This document shows, piece by piece, positions 37,660 through 46,110 of a DNA stretch of 64,000 bases. How positions within the stretch are numbered: the first letter of the stretch is position 1; each line of letters starts with the position of its first letter. Both the position numbers and the translations under genes were made by a program. The notes under the pieces were generated by a model. The model ran no database searches. It was given only the letters and a program-made list of their open reading frames with translations, and was not told where the DNA came from. Origin of the DNA: Christiangramia fulva (GTDB lineage Bacteria; Bacteroidota; Bacteroidia; Flavobacteriales; Flavobacteriaceae); NCBI RefSeq assembly GCF_003024155.1, contig NZ_CP028136.1:682001-746000 (forward strand). Direction: 5' to 3'.

Positions 37660-38280
37660 ATGAAAAAAGCTGGAATAATAATGATTATTGGCTGTTTGAT
37701 GCTACTTGGCCTTTTTAAATTCCCATTGTGGAATATCATGCTTGGAGCTCCCCAATATCCCGATCCATTAGGAATGAACATTTTTATTGATGGAATAAAG
37801 GGTGTAAAAGAATTTGATATTCAGAATATTGATGGTATCAACCATTATATTGGCATGAAAAAGATCCCAAAACCGGACCAGATGTGGGAATTTAGTGTTT
37901 TCCCAATAGTTATAGGTTCCATGGTTGCTTTAGGAGTGATCATAGGTATTTTGGGTGTTTTCAAAAAAGTTAGTCCTTACTGGTTTTTAGGCTGGCTTGG
38001 TGTAATGGCTGTTCTTGGAATACTTGGAATGCAGGATTTCAATAACTGGCTTACCGAATATGGTACAGATTTAAATCCGCACGCTATCATGAAAATGACC
38101 TATCCCGATGGTACTCCCATGACCTATAAGCCACCTTTATTCGGCCACCAGAAAATGCTTAACTTTAATGTTGATTCTTATCCGGCTGCCGGAGCTTATT
38201 TAATGTTCTTCGGAATGTTACTTACTCTTGTCGCTTTTTTCCTCGGAATAAAAAAATCACATAAAAAACAACTGCTATGA
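37660..38280 (+). CDS. Membrane protein of the nos operon, NosB-like position
   Basis: A 206-residue protein from the ATG at 37660, with about four hydrophobic helices (KKAGIIMIIGCLMLLGLF, FPIVIGSMVALGVIIGILG, YWFLGWLGVMAVLGILGM, AYLMFFGMLLTLVAFFLGI) and a periplasmic loop (NHYIGMKKIPKPDQ). An upstream in-frame ATG at 37585 would run through the terminator hairpin and is rejected. AGGA precedes the chosen start. In clade II clusters a membrane protein, NosB, often follows nosZ; this may be its counterpart, but homology was not tested. It overlaps nosL by 4 bp. Confidence 0.85.
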   Translation: MKKAGIIMIIGCLMLLGLFKFPLWNIMLGAPQYPDPLGMNIFIDGIKGVKEFDIQNIDGINHYIGMKKIPKPDQMWEFSVFPIVIGSMVALGVIIGILGVFKKVSPYWFLGWLGVMAVLGILGMQDFNNWLTEYGTDLNPHAIMKMTYPDGTPMTYKPPLFGHQKMLNFNVDSYPAAGAYLMFFGMLLTLVAFFLGIKKSHKKQLL

Positions 38281-38708
38281 AAGCCTATATCTATGGCATA
38301 ATGCTTATGGTACTGACGCTTAGCTGCCAGGTTGAGCCACATAAGATAAACTATGGTCATGAGGCCTGTTCGTATTGCAAAATGACCATTGTAGATAGTA
38401 AATATGCATCCCAACTCGTTGCAAGCACCGGTAAAGCCTATAATTTTGATGCCATTGAATGCATGATAAATTTCAAAAAGGAAAATCCCGATAAAAACTT
38501 TAGCCTTTTTCTGGTATCCGATTATGATAATCCGGGAAAGCTGATAGACGCGTCCGGCGCCAATTATTTGATTAGTGATGAGATCTCGAGCCCAATGGGT
38601 GCAAACCTCGCTGCTTTCACTACAAAACAGGAAGCAGAAAAAACTAAAAATCTCTTCGGCGGAACTATTTATGAATGGGAAGATGTCACCCAGGAGGTTC
38701 GAAATTAG
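38277..38708 (+). CDS. nosL: NosL copper chaperone lipoprotein
   Basis: A 143-residue lipoprotein (signal ending LTLSC, Cys about residue 17) with the NosL fold: ACSYCKMTIVD (Cys31 and Cys34), FDAIECMINF and SPMGANLAAF. NosL binds Cu(I) and delivers it to apo-NosZ in the periplasm. It overlaps the preceding membrane-protein gene by 4 bp and is followed by a second NosL-like gene fused to a barrel. Confidence 0.93.
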   Translation: MKAYIYGIMLMVLTLSCQVEPHKINYGHEACSYCKMTIVDSKYASQLVASTGKAYNFDAIECMINFKKENPDKNFSLFLVSDYDNPGKLIDASGANYLISDEISSPMGANLAAFTTKQEAEKTKNLFGGTIYEWEDVTQEVRN

Positions 38709-38775
38709 CCTCCAAAAACTACACCTAAAGCCAATAACCTTATATTTACCGGCTTGAACCTCTAAATTCCCCTAA

Positions 38776-40185
38776 ATGAAAAAAATAATTTTCATACTGG
38801 CATTTCTTATTCTGCCCGTAAGCCTGATGACATCCCAAACTGAAGGGTCAAAATTCTGTGCTTTTTGTAAGATGCCCTTGAAACAGAACGAGTTTTTTTC
38901 GGAGATCTCTATTTCCAAATCTGAGAAAATCCATTTCGGTTCCATAGAATGCCTTCTTAATTACCTCATAGAAAACGAAGATCTGAACTACCAAAAATTA
39001 AGCGTTACAAATTATCTGCATCCCGAAATTCCAATTCCGGCAAAAGAGGCGATTTATATCAAAAGCAATCGTATTCAAAGTCCTATGGGCGCACACCTCG
39101 CTGCATTTTCTTCAAAAGAGGAAATTAAAACTTTCGGAATTAAGGAAAATGACAAAGTTTATTCCTGGGAAGAGCTCTACCAGAGTTTCAAAACAAAAAA
39201 TAACGGATCGGAAAAAGTTCATTTTCACGACCATTTTCGTCCCGATGCATTCGCCCCTAACGGCGTAATGGGCGACCACCTGCATCCAAAAGGGGAATGG
39301 ATGCTTTCTGCCCGTTATATGTATATGGAAATGGATGGAATGAAAACAGGCAACGATAAAATAACTTCCCCTGAAGTTTTTGAAAATTACAGCATGGCTC
39401 CCGCCAGCATGGAAATGCAAATGCTGATGCTTGGTGTGATGTATGCTCCTTCCAGCCGTCTGACCCTTGCGCTTATGCAAAACATCGTTCGGAACGATAT
39501 GACCATGAACGCGCAAATGATGAATAACGGAATGTCCATGATGACAGATTTTTCCACAATGGCTGAGGGTTTTGGTGACCTACAGATCAGCGCCCTGTAC
39601 GGGCTTTATTCAAAAAATGCAAGATCACTTCATTTGAATTTAGGTTTAAACGTTCCCGTTGGATCGATAAACGAAAGAGATGACACTCCCATGACCAGCA
39701 ATGCTAAATTAGCTTACGCCATGCAACCGGGACAGGGAACTTTCAATGCCATTGCAGGTTTCACCTATAAAGAAATGTATGATACCACATCGTGGGGAAG
39801 TCAGTTTCTTGCAAGCCTCCCTCTTGGAGAAAATTCTGAAGCTTATCACTGGGGAGCTCTTTATCAGCTTAATTTTTGGGGAGCTTATCGAGTTTCTACC
39901 AATATCAGTTTTTCGGGACGTGTGCTCGGCCTGGTTCAAAATGGTATTGATGGAGAAGACGAAGAACTCAATGCCATGATGTCTCCTGCTACAAATCCGC
40001 AAAATTATGGGGGAGAAAAAGTAAAGGCCTTTGGCGGCATGAACATTTCCTTTCCGGTGGAATCAACATTGAGAAGCTGGCGGGTGGCTATGGAAATAGG
40101 CGCGCCGGTGTATGAAAATTATAATGGCGTTCAAATGAATGAAAATTTAACTTTTTCGGCCGGGATAAAATACCTGATCTTTTAA
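38776..40185 (+). CDS. NosL-like domain fused to a Met/His-rich putative beta-barrel
   Basis: A 469-residue protein with a signal peptide (1-21). Residues about 25-140 repeat the NosL fold (KFCAFCKMPL with Cys28 and Cys31, GSIECLLNYL, SPMGAHLAAFSS). Residues about 155-469 resemble outer-membrane transporter-like barrels found near copper genes: HFHDHFRPDAFAPNGVMGDH, then Met-rich ARYMYMEMDGM, SMEMQMLMLGVMYAP and NDMTMNAQMMNNGMSMMTDF, with alternating beta-strand patterns and a terminal aromatic (KYLIF), as in outer-membrane proteins. The fusion suggests copper capture and transfer dedicated to NosZ. Barrel formation and copper binding are inferred. Confidence 0.85.
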   Translation: MKKIIFILAFLILPVSLMTSQTEGSKFCAFCKMPLKQNEFFSEISISKSEKIHFGSIECLLNYLIENEDLNYQKLSVTNYLHPEIPIPAKEAIYIKSNRIQSPMGAHLAAFSSKEEIKTFGIKENDKVYSWEELYQSFKTKNNGSEKVHFHDHFRPDAFAPNGVMGDHLHPKGEWMLSARYMYMEMDGMKTGNDKITSPEVFENYSMAPASMEMQMLMLGVMYAPSSRLTLALMQNIVRNDMTMNAQMMNNGMSMMTDFSTMAEGFGDLQISALYGLYSKNARSLHLNLGLNVPVGSINERDDTPMTSNAKLAYAMQPGQGTFNAIAGFTYKEMYDTTSWGSQFLASLPLGENSEAYHWGALYQLNFWGAYRVSTNISFSGRVLGLVQNGIDGEDEELNAMMSPATNPQNYGGEKVKAFGGMNISFPVESTLRSWRVAMEIGAPVYENYNGVQMNENLTFSAGIKYLIF

Positions 40186-40191
40186 TTAATT

Positions 40192-41454
40192 ATGAAGCTT
40201 TTTAGTACATACTGCCTTTTCTTTTTCCTGATTTTGGAAAGCTTCGCTTCCCGGGGCAATATTATTGAAGTATGTGCTACCTGCGAATATAGAAGTATTG
40301 CGAACGCGGTGGAAAAAGCCCAGCCTCATGATACGATCTTTATAAAAGCAGGAACCTACAAAGAATACAACATCCAGATCACCAAACCGCTGAGTTTAAT
40401 TGGTGTTGATCATCCCGTGATCGATGGTGAAGACAAAGGGGAGATCATAAGCATCCAGGCTAATGATGTTACTGTGAAAGGTCTCAAAATTATCAATGTT
40501 GGCACCAGTTATACCAAAGATTTTGCTGCCGTCAGGGTGGTGCAAAGTGAAAACTTCCTTATCGAAAATTTAAAGCTGGAAAAGCTCTTTTTCGGCATTT
40601 ACCTGGAAAAAGCTAAACATGGAAAAGTTATCAATAATGAGATTCATGGCGATGCCGTTGAGGAGTTCAATTCTGGAAACGGGATCCATCTGTGGTACTG
40701 TAAAGATGTGGAGGTAACCGGAAATACGGCAGAACAGGTACGCGATGGGATCTATCTTGAATTTTCAGATAATATCCTCATTAAGAACAATAGAAGCCTG
40801 AATAATATTCGTTACGGGCTGCATTTCATGTTCTCAAATTACGATACTTACGAAAATAATCTTTTTCAGAATAATGGCGCAGGTGTGGCGGTGATGTTTT
40901 CCAAATTTATCACCATGAAAGGCAATCGCTTCAGCCAAAACTGGGGAACCGCTTCCTTTGGGCTGCTTCTAAAAGAGATCTACGATTCAGAGATCAGTTA
41001 TAATACTTTTGAAGAAAATACCATCGGGATAAATATTGAAGGTTCTAATCGCATCAATTATCTGCATAACAATTTCAGAAATAACGGTTGGGCAGTCAAA
41101 GTACGGGGAGCCTGTTATACCAACATTTTCAGAAATAACAATTTTTATAACAACTCATTTGAGATCTCTTACAACAGCAATCTCAACGATAACGAATTTG
41201 ACCATAATTACTGGAGTGAATACACGGGCTATGACCTCGACAAAAACGGAATTGGCGACGTGCCCTATCGGCCGGTAAAACTTTTTTCGTATATCGTGAA
41301 CCGCACGCCCGAAACCATCATTCTGCTCAGAAGTCTTTTTATTGATATTATTGATTTTTCTGAAAAAGTTTCTCCGGTTTTTACTCCCGATAATTTAAAA
41401 GACGAACATCCCCTGCTTAAACCAGTTAACCATGATACTGATAAAAGATCTTAA
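40192..41454 (+). CDS. nosD: NosD periplasmic copper-processing protein
   Basis: A 420-residue protein with a signal peptide (cleavage near residue 20) and right-handed parallel beta-helix repeats (N-I/L-x-N-N patterns through about residues 90-340). It ends with the CASH/NosD segment NEFDHNYWSEYTGYDLDKNGIGDVPYRP. NosD works with the NosFY transporter in assembly of the CuZ cluster. Its last 23 bases overlap nosF in another frame, showing tight coupling. Confidence 0.94.
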   Translation: MKLFSTYCLFFFLILESFASRGNIIEVCATCEYRSIANAVEKAQPHDTIFIKAGTYKEYNIQITKPLSLIGVDHPVIDGEDKGEIISIQANDVTVKGLKIINVGTSYTKDFAAVRVVQSENFLIENLKLEKLFFGIYLEKAKHGKVINNEIHGDAVEEFNSGNGIHLWYCKDVEVTGNTAEQVRDGIYLEFSDNILIKNNRSLNNIRYGLHFMFSNYDTYENNLFQNNGAGVAVMFSKFITMKGNRFSQNWGTASFGLLLKEIYDSEISYNTFEENTIGINIEGSNRINYLHNNFRNNGWAVKVRGACYTNIFRNNNFYNNSFEISYNSNLNDNEFDHNYWSEYTGYDLDKNGIGDVPYRPVKLFSYIVNRTPETIILLRSLFIDIIDFSEKVSPVFTPDNLKDEHPLLKPVNHDTDKRS

Positions 41455-42139
41455 GAAGAAATTTGGCAAAAATGAGGTGCTGAAAGGTATTGATCTCGAA
41501 ATTGGCGAGGGACGTATCATTGCCGTTTTGGGTCCAAATGGTTCGGGAAAGACAACTTTGATAAAAAGCATTCTGGGTATGGTGATCCCAGATCAGGGAT
41601 CTATAGAGATGGATGGCAAACCGGTAAAACGCAACTGGAATTACAGAAATAACATCGATTATTTGCCGCAAATGGCAAATTTTCCAGGGAATTTGAAGGT
41701 TTCCGAACTTATTGGAATGATCACTGATCTTCGTTCCAAACCGGCAGATACCGAAAAGCTCATCCAGAAATTCCATTTACAGCCTTTTCTGAATAAAAAA
41801 CTGGGGAATCTCTCCGGCGGAACGAAACAAAAGGTGAATTTGGTGCTCACCTTTATGTTCGACAGTCCGCTGATCATTCTTGACGAGCCTACCACCGGCC
41901 TTGATCCCATCGCCCATCTTATCCTGAAAGAGCTTATCGCGGAAGAACGAAAAAAAGGAAAAACCATTCTTATCACTTCGCACATAATGAGTTTTGTGGA
42001 AGAGATCGCTGAGGAGATCGTCTTTTTACTGGAAGGAAAGATCTATTTCCAGGGCAGTATTTCGCAGCTGAATGAAGAGACTCACGAAAAAGATTTTGAA
42101 CACGCCATTGCAAAAATTTTAACTTCTGGTTATGCTTAA
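41432..42139 (+). CDS. nosF: NosF ABC transporter ATPase
   Basis: A 235-residue ATP-binding subunit with Walker A GPNGSGKTT (about residue 34), signature LSGGTKQK and Walker B LIILDEPTTG. With NosY it forms the NosDFY complex, thought to move a sulfur species or drive copper-site assembly for NosZ. It overlaps nosD by 23 bp and nosY by 8 bp. Confidence 0.95.
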   Translation: MILIKDLKKKFGKNEVLKGIDLEIGEGRIIAVLGPNGSGKTTLIKSILGMVIPDQGSIEMDGKPVKRNWNYRNNIDYLPQMANFPGNLKVSELIGMITDLRSKPADTEKLIQKFHLQPFLNKKLGNLSGGTKQKVNLVLTFMFDSPLIILDEPTTGLDPIAHLILKELIAEERKKGKTILITSHIMSFVEEIAEEIVFLLEGKIYFQGSISQLNEETHEKDFEHAIAKILTSGYA

Positions 42140-42914
42140 AATATTGAAATACAGTTTTTACGACCTCATCAGAAGCCGCTGGAGTTATGTCTATTTTCTA
42201 TTCTACCTGCTCCTGGGATTTGTATTGCTTTTTTTGAATAACGACCTTTCAAAAGCGGTCATCACCCTAATGAATGTGATCATTATCCTTGTACCGCTAA
42301 TCGGCACCATTTTCGGGGTGATGTATTATTACAATTCTAAAGAATTTACTGAATTGCTGCTTGCGCAACCGGTAAGGAGAAGTTCGATCTTCCTGGGGCA
42401 ATATTTTGGGGTGGCATTGTCGCTCGCACTTAGCTTAATTATTGGCCTTGGCATTCCTTTTATATTTTACGGAGTCCTGAACAGTGACGCCATCGGTAAT
42501 TTTTTACTGCTGTTGGTCACCGGGGCTTTTCTCTCGCTCATCTTTACTGCGCTGGCTTTTGTGATCGCTCTTAAAAATGACAATAAGATCAAGGGTTTCG
42601 GATATGCCATTTTGCTTTGGTTATTCCTTGCCGTGGTGTATGACGGCATTTTCCTGATGAGCCTCGTGATCTTTGAAGATTATCCCCTGGACAAGTTTTC
42701 ACTGGTTGCCACCATGCTCAATCCCATAGATCTCTCCCGCATTCTGGTCATTCTGAAAATGGACATTTCTGCACTTCTTGGATATACGGGAGCCGTTTTT
42801 CAGCAATTCTTCGGAACCAGTTTGGGGATGATTATTTCTTTCTTCATACTGCTTTGCTGGGTGATCTTTCCTATCTCCTGGATCAATAGGATTTCCAGGA
42901 AAAAGGACTTTTAA
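42132..42914 (+). CDS. nosY: NosY ABC transporter permease
   Basis: A 260-residue membrane protein with about six helices (YVYFLFYLLLGFVLLF, VIIILVPLIGTIFGVMYYYN, etc.) of the ABC-2/NosY type and the cytoplasmic segment KEFTELLLAQPVRRSSIFLGQY typical of NosY. It is the last nos gene; the next gene has its own promoter. Confidence 0.94.
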   Translation: MLKILKYSFYDLIRSRWSYVYFLFYLLLGFVLLFLNNDLSKAVITLMNVIIILVPLIGTIFGVMYYYNSKEFTELLLAQPVRRSSIFLGQYFGVALSLALSLIIGLGIPFIFYGVLNSDAIGNFLLLLVTGAFLSLIFTALAFVIALKNDNKIKGFGYAILLWLFLAVVYDGIFLMSLVIFEDYPLDKFSLVATMLNPIDLSRILVILKMDISALLGYTGAVFQQFFGTSLGMIISFFILLCWVIFPISWINRISRKKDF

Positions 42915-42928
42915 AAACTCGCAAATTC

Positions 42929-42971
42929 TGATTTTCGTCATAATCTGAAGTCTTTATAAACCCTAACTTTA
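42929..42971 (+). promoter_or_regulatory. Fnr-like box and -7 element of the thioredoxin-like gene
   Basis: TGATTTTCGTCA (42929-42940) is followed after exactly 23 bp by TAACTTTA (42964-42971), 24 bp before the start codon at 42996. The site was found by predicting its position back from the -7 element. Confidence 0.8.
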
Positions 42972-42995
42972 GAAGTCAAACTTAAATGAAAAATC

Positions 42996-43616
42996 ATGAA
43001 AGAGCTACTAAAAAAGGCCGTGGCCACAGCTTATAATTATCAGGAATACCGGGGGCTCGTCCAGCATCTCGCCGATAATAACTCAACTACCGGCGCTCCC
43101 ACAGAAGAGAAGATAAATTTCACAAAAATGAACCAGCAGCGAATGAATCGTCTTGACAGAACCCTCAATATCACCGGAGAAGAGGCGAAGATCTTCATGA
43201 ACATTCCGCAAAAACAAATCTGGCTGGTGATCCTGGAATCCTGGTGCGGCGACGGAGCACAAACTATTCCCCTTTTGAATAAAATAGCTGAAGCTACAGA
43301 TAAAATAGAGCTGAAGATCATCATAAGAGATGAAAATGATGAAATTATTGACCAGTTTCTTACCAATGGAACCCGCTCCATTCCAAAACTTATTATTCTT
43401 GACGAAGATCTTGAGGTTCTTGATGTTTGGGGACCAAGATCTAAAGAAGCGACCAGACTTGTTTTGGAGTATAAGAAAAGATATGGCCGAATTGACGGAG
43501 CTTTTAAAGCTCAGCTACAACTTTGGTACAATAAAGATAAAGGACAGAATATCATCCGCGAGCTAATAAAAATTGAAGACCAGCTAAAAGACAGTTCTTC
43601 AGCTTTGCTCACTTAG
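42996..43616 (+). CDS. Thioredoxin-family protein with single-Cys active site
   Basis: A 206-residue cytoplasmic protein of the thioredoxin fold. The usual CxxC is replaced by SWCGDGAQTIPLL (one Cys), while the cis-Pro motif TRSIPKLIILD is retained. Such proteins are common in Flavobacteria and their reaction is unknown; a monothiol or chaperone-like role is possible. It follows nosY but has its own box-containing promoter. Its end overlaps the convergent membrane-protein gene by 8 bp. Confidence 0.9.
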   Translation: MKELLKKAVATAYNYQEYRGLVQHLADNNSTTGAPTEEKINFTKMNQQRMNRLDRTLNITGEEAKIFMNIPQKQIWLVILESWCGDGAQTIPLLNKIAEATDKIELKIIIRDENDEIIDQFLTNGTRSIPKLIILDEDLEVLDVWGPRSKEATRLVLEYKKRYGRIDGAFKAQLQLWYNKDKGQNIIRELIKIEDQLKDSSSALLT

Positions 43617-44817
43617 GAGTTTTCTTTAATAAATAAAACTGGCTCACCAGGATTTTGGTCACTGCCATCAATAAAAGGATGCTGGCCAGAACGATATAAA
43701 GCGAATTATCTGGTAACGGAAGGCCTAATCTGTAACCAATTCCGCGGTAGCTTATAAGTATCTCTGTGAGAATAAAACCGGCGATATAAATGGCAAAACT
43801 TATTTTGCCAAAAGTCAGAAGCTGATGGTAGTCAAGTGCAGCCAGGATAGAAAGGCTTATGATCCCCAGAAAGATCCAGTGCAGATAAGCGATGACCAGG
43901 TCGGGATTAAAAGTTACCATATTAGCGACTACCGGTACAGCGCCGGCGAGCTGGGCAAAAAGCTTTACTGCTAAAAGAAGTGCGGCGATCTTAAATAAAT
44001 TGAATGTTCTTTTAGGGAGATATTCGGTGATCCTTTCCGCGGAAACGCTCCTGAATAGGAGATAATAAGCTATTAATTGGAGGAGTCCCCCTAAAGCAGC
44101 GAGAATATAGAAAATACCCGCAGGTTTCATCCATAGTCCGGAAAGAAAAAGGCCAAGGACTATTCCTGAATTAAGTAAATAATAAACAATCCTGAAAATC
44201 CTGTTTTTCAGCTTAAAACCTTTTTGTTCCAGCAGAAAAAGAAAAATTCCCGTTAGTGCAAGAAGAAACCAGCCATTATACTGGAAATGCAGAAAAAAAT
44301 AGATGGCATTGCGGTACCAGGGAGAGGTTTTCCCGAGCGCCGTCATGACATACCCGAGGCTCCAGGGCCCAATGCTCGAAATGATCAGGAACCAAATAGA
44401 AGCCCTTACAAGTTTATAGGAAGCCCTTTTTTTATCTTCTTTAGATACGTTCTTGAAAAAGTAGGCGGCAAAGAAATAAGAGGCTATTAAAAAGAGACTT
44501 GAAAAAATAATGGAAAACAAGGCATAACCGGTAAACGGAAAACTGAATAACATGCCTACTATCGTTATCTGGGTGAACCAGAAAATTAAATTATATCCCC
44601 TTGATTTTATCTTTTCCCTGCAGTAAAGAAACATAAGAAGGCTCATAAGGGCGGTATAAACCCAGCCGAGCAGGGCGATATGAGAATGGGTATGAACCAG
44701 GAACTTATAGTTGGCAGGAATATCAAAAATCGCGAACAACCTCAGGGATAAGCCCAAACAGGCAATCGTGAAAAAATAGATCAGGGCTATGAGTATGTGC
44801 TTTCTAATTAATCGCAT
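43609..44817 (-). CDS. Polytopic membrane protein with HTHSH motif
   Basis: A 402-residue protein of about 12 hydrophobic helices. Near residue 43 it has VHTHSHIALLGWVYTALMSLL, reminiscent of His-bearing helices in haem-copper oxidase and NnrS-like proteins; other His residues lie in HFQYNGWFLLAL and YLHWIFLGII. I cannot assign a family with certainty. It diverges by 60 bp from an NsrR-like Rrf2 gene and sits beside ric and hemN, so a role in nitric oxide metabolism or defence is a reasonable guess. Confidence 0.82.
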   Translation of the reverse strand: MRLIRKHILIALIYFFTIACLGLSLRLFAIFDIPANYKFLVHTHSHIALLGWVYTALMSLLMFLYCREKIKSRGYNLIFWFTQITIVGMLFSFPFTGYALFSIIFSSLFLIASYFFAAYFFKNVSKEDKKRASYKLVRASIWFLIISSIGPWSLGYVMTALGKTSPWYRNAIYFFLHFQYNGWFLLALTGIFLFLLEQKGFKLKNRIFRIVYYLLNSGIVLGLFLSGLWMKPAGIFYILAALGGLLQLIAYYLLFRSVSAERITEYLPKRTFNLFKIAALLLAVKLFAQLAGAVPVVANMVTFNPDLVIAYLHWIFLGIISLSILAALDYHQLLTFGKISFAIYIAGFILTEILISYRGIGYRLGLPLPDNSLYIVLASILLLMAVTKILVSQFYLLKKTPK

Positions 44818-44877
44818 AAATAAAGGATAAAAATATCTTTTTTTATTTAGTATTTGTATTTTTATAAAAAAAATTCT

Positions 44878-45324
44878 ATGTTTTCAAAAGCCTGTGAATA
44901 CGGAATAAAAGCTACCCTTTTCATTGCCCAGGAATCGAACCACGGAAATCGTGCTTCTTTAAAAGACATTGCCGATGCTATTGATTCTCCGGAATCATTC
45001 ACGGCGAAAATCCTTCAAAAACTTGTTCAGCAAGATATTATTCTTTCCAAAAAAGGTCCTCATGGAGGTTTTTTCACCGATCCCGATCATAATAAAAAAC
45101 TTTCAGAAATTGTAAAAGCCATAGATGGAGACAACATTTATCAGGGTTGTGCTCTTGGTTTTGGAGAGTGTTCTGAAGATCACCCCTGTCCCCTGCACAG
45201 TGAATTCTTAGGTATTAGGAACGAATTTAAAGGTATGTTGGAGAATACCACTGTGCAGGATCTTGTAGAAAAAATTGAATTAGGACAGAGTTTTCTTAAA
45301 AGTGAACTTGGGAATTTTCAATGA
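44878..45324 (+). CDS. Rrf2-family Fe-S regulator, NsrR-like
   Basis: A 148-residue winged-helix regulator from the ATG at 44878 (MFSKACEYGIKATLFIAQES). The helix-turn-helix (SLKDIADAIDSPESFTAKILQKLV) is followed by GPHGGFF and the cluster-binding loop with Cys91, Cys98 and Cys104 (CALGFGECSEDHPC). Three Cys with x6 and x5 spacing fit NsrR/IscR-type Fe-S sensors. A TTG eight codons upstream is less likely. Its divergence from a membrane protein and convergence with ric suggest a nitrosative-stress regulator. A GATAAAAATATC palindrome lies at 44826-44837 in the shared promoter region. Confidence 0.88.
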   Translation: MFSKACEYGIKATLFIAQESNHGNRASLKDIADAIDSPESFTAKILQKLVQQDIILSKKGPHGGFFTDPDHNKKLSEIVKAIDGDNIYQGCALGFGECSEDHPCPLHSEFLGIRNEFKGMLENTTVQDLVEKIELGQSFLKSELGNFQ

Positions 45325-45351
45325 TCAAATACTTCTCCAGGAACAAAATCT

Positions 45352-46089
45352 TTACCTGGAAGCATTTCTATTTTTTAATCTTTTCTCCAGTTTTACTGCT
45401 TCAGGATGGAGAATATTATTTTCCAGATGAATATGCTGGTGCAGATCTTCCTGAAATTCCTCAAGCTTATCATACAGCGCCCTGAAGGTATTACAGGCTC
45501 CTTTTGGCGGAGTATAGTTATTGGTCAGGCTGGCGATCTCCTTTAAAATGTTTCCGGCTTCTTCATGCTCGTCTTCCATCATAATTATAGGATTCGCCAC
45601 GGTGGTGAAATGAGGAAAATGCATTTCTTTTCCCTCTTTTTCACTTTTTACCATCTTTTTAATAAAAGGGAAGAGCACGTGTTCTTCTTTTGTCATATGT
45701 ACGGCGAGCTCACTGGCCACTTTTTGAAATAGCTCATAAACCTTTTTTACCTCGGGATGATTATCGCCATGAACTTTTGCTACTTTTCCGGAATACTGAA
45801 GCAGTAATGGAATATTAGCCATAACATATTTATGATGAACTTCAACGATATAATCTATGAGAGTGTCTAATGGAAAATTCTTGAAATTGGTCTTCTGGTC
45901 ATTGTCCGCTACCAAATTCTTAAGATCTTCTTCCAGCTTCGCATAATCAATACCTTTTTTCTCACAGGCTTTAGCGATGCTTATTCCGCCTCCGCAACAA
46001 AAGTCGATACCATATTTTTTGAAAACATGGGAGGCTTTTATATTATCAGTCACTACTTCAGCAACTGTTTTGTCTGGTGTAAGTTCCAT
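45352..46089 (-). CDS. ric: Iron-sulfur cluster repair di-iron protein
   Basis: A 245-residue RIC/YtfE/ScdA protein. The N-terminal ScdA_N domain (TVAEVVTDNIKASHVFKKYGIDFCCGGG, with adjacent Cys) is followed by a hemerythrin-like four-helix domain with iron-ligand His residues (HHKYV, HGDNHPE, HMTKEEHVLFPFI, EDEHEEAG, HQHIHLENNILHPE). It repairs Fe-S clusters damaged by nitric oxide. It begins 21 bp after hemN and probably shares the hemN promoter. Confidence 0.94.
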   Translation of the reverse strand: MELTPDKTVAEVVTDNIKASHVFKKYGIDFCCGGGISIAKACEKKGIDYAKLEEDLKNLVADNDQKTNFKNFPLDTLIDYIVEVHHKYVMANIPLLLQYSGKVAKVHGDNHPEVKKVYELFQKVASELAVHMTKEEHVLFPFIKKMVKSEKEGKEMHFPHFTTVANPIIMMEDEHEEAGNILKEIASLTNNYTPPKGACNTFRALYDKLEEFQEDLHQHIHLENNILHPEAVKLEKRLKNRNASR

Positions 46090-46110
46090 AATACTGTTTT
46101 TTTAATTCAT

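Noticed and set aside
44826..44837. GATAAAAATATC as an NsrR operator
   Set aside because: It is a palindrome in the right place, but it does not match a known NsrR site well and AT-rich DNA gives such matches by chance; kept only as a note on the Rrf2 gene.
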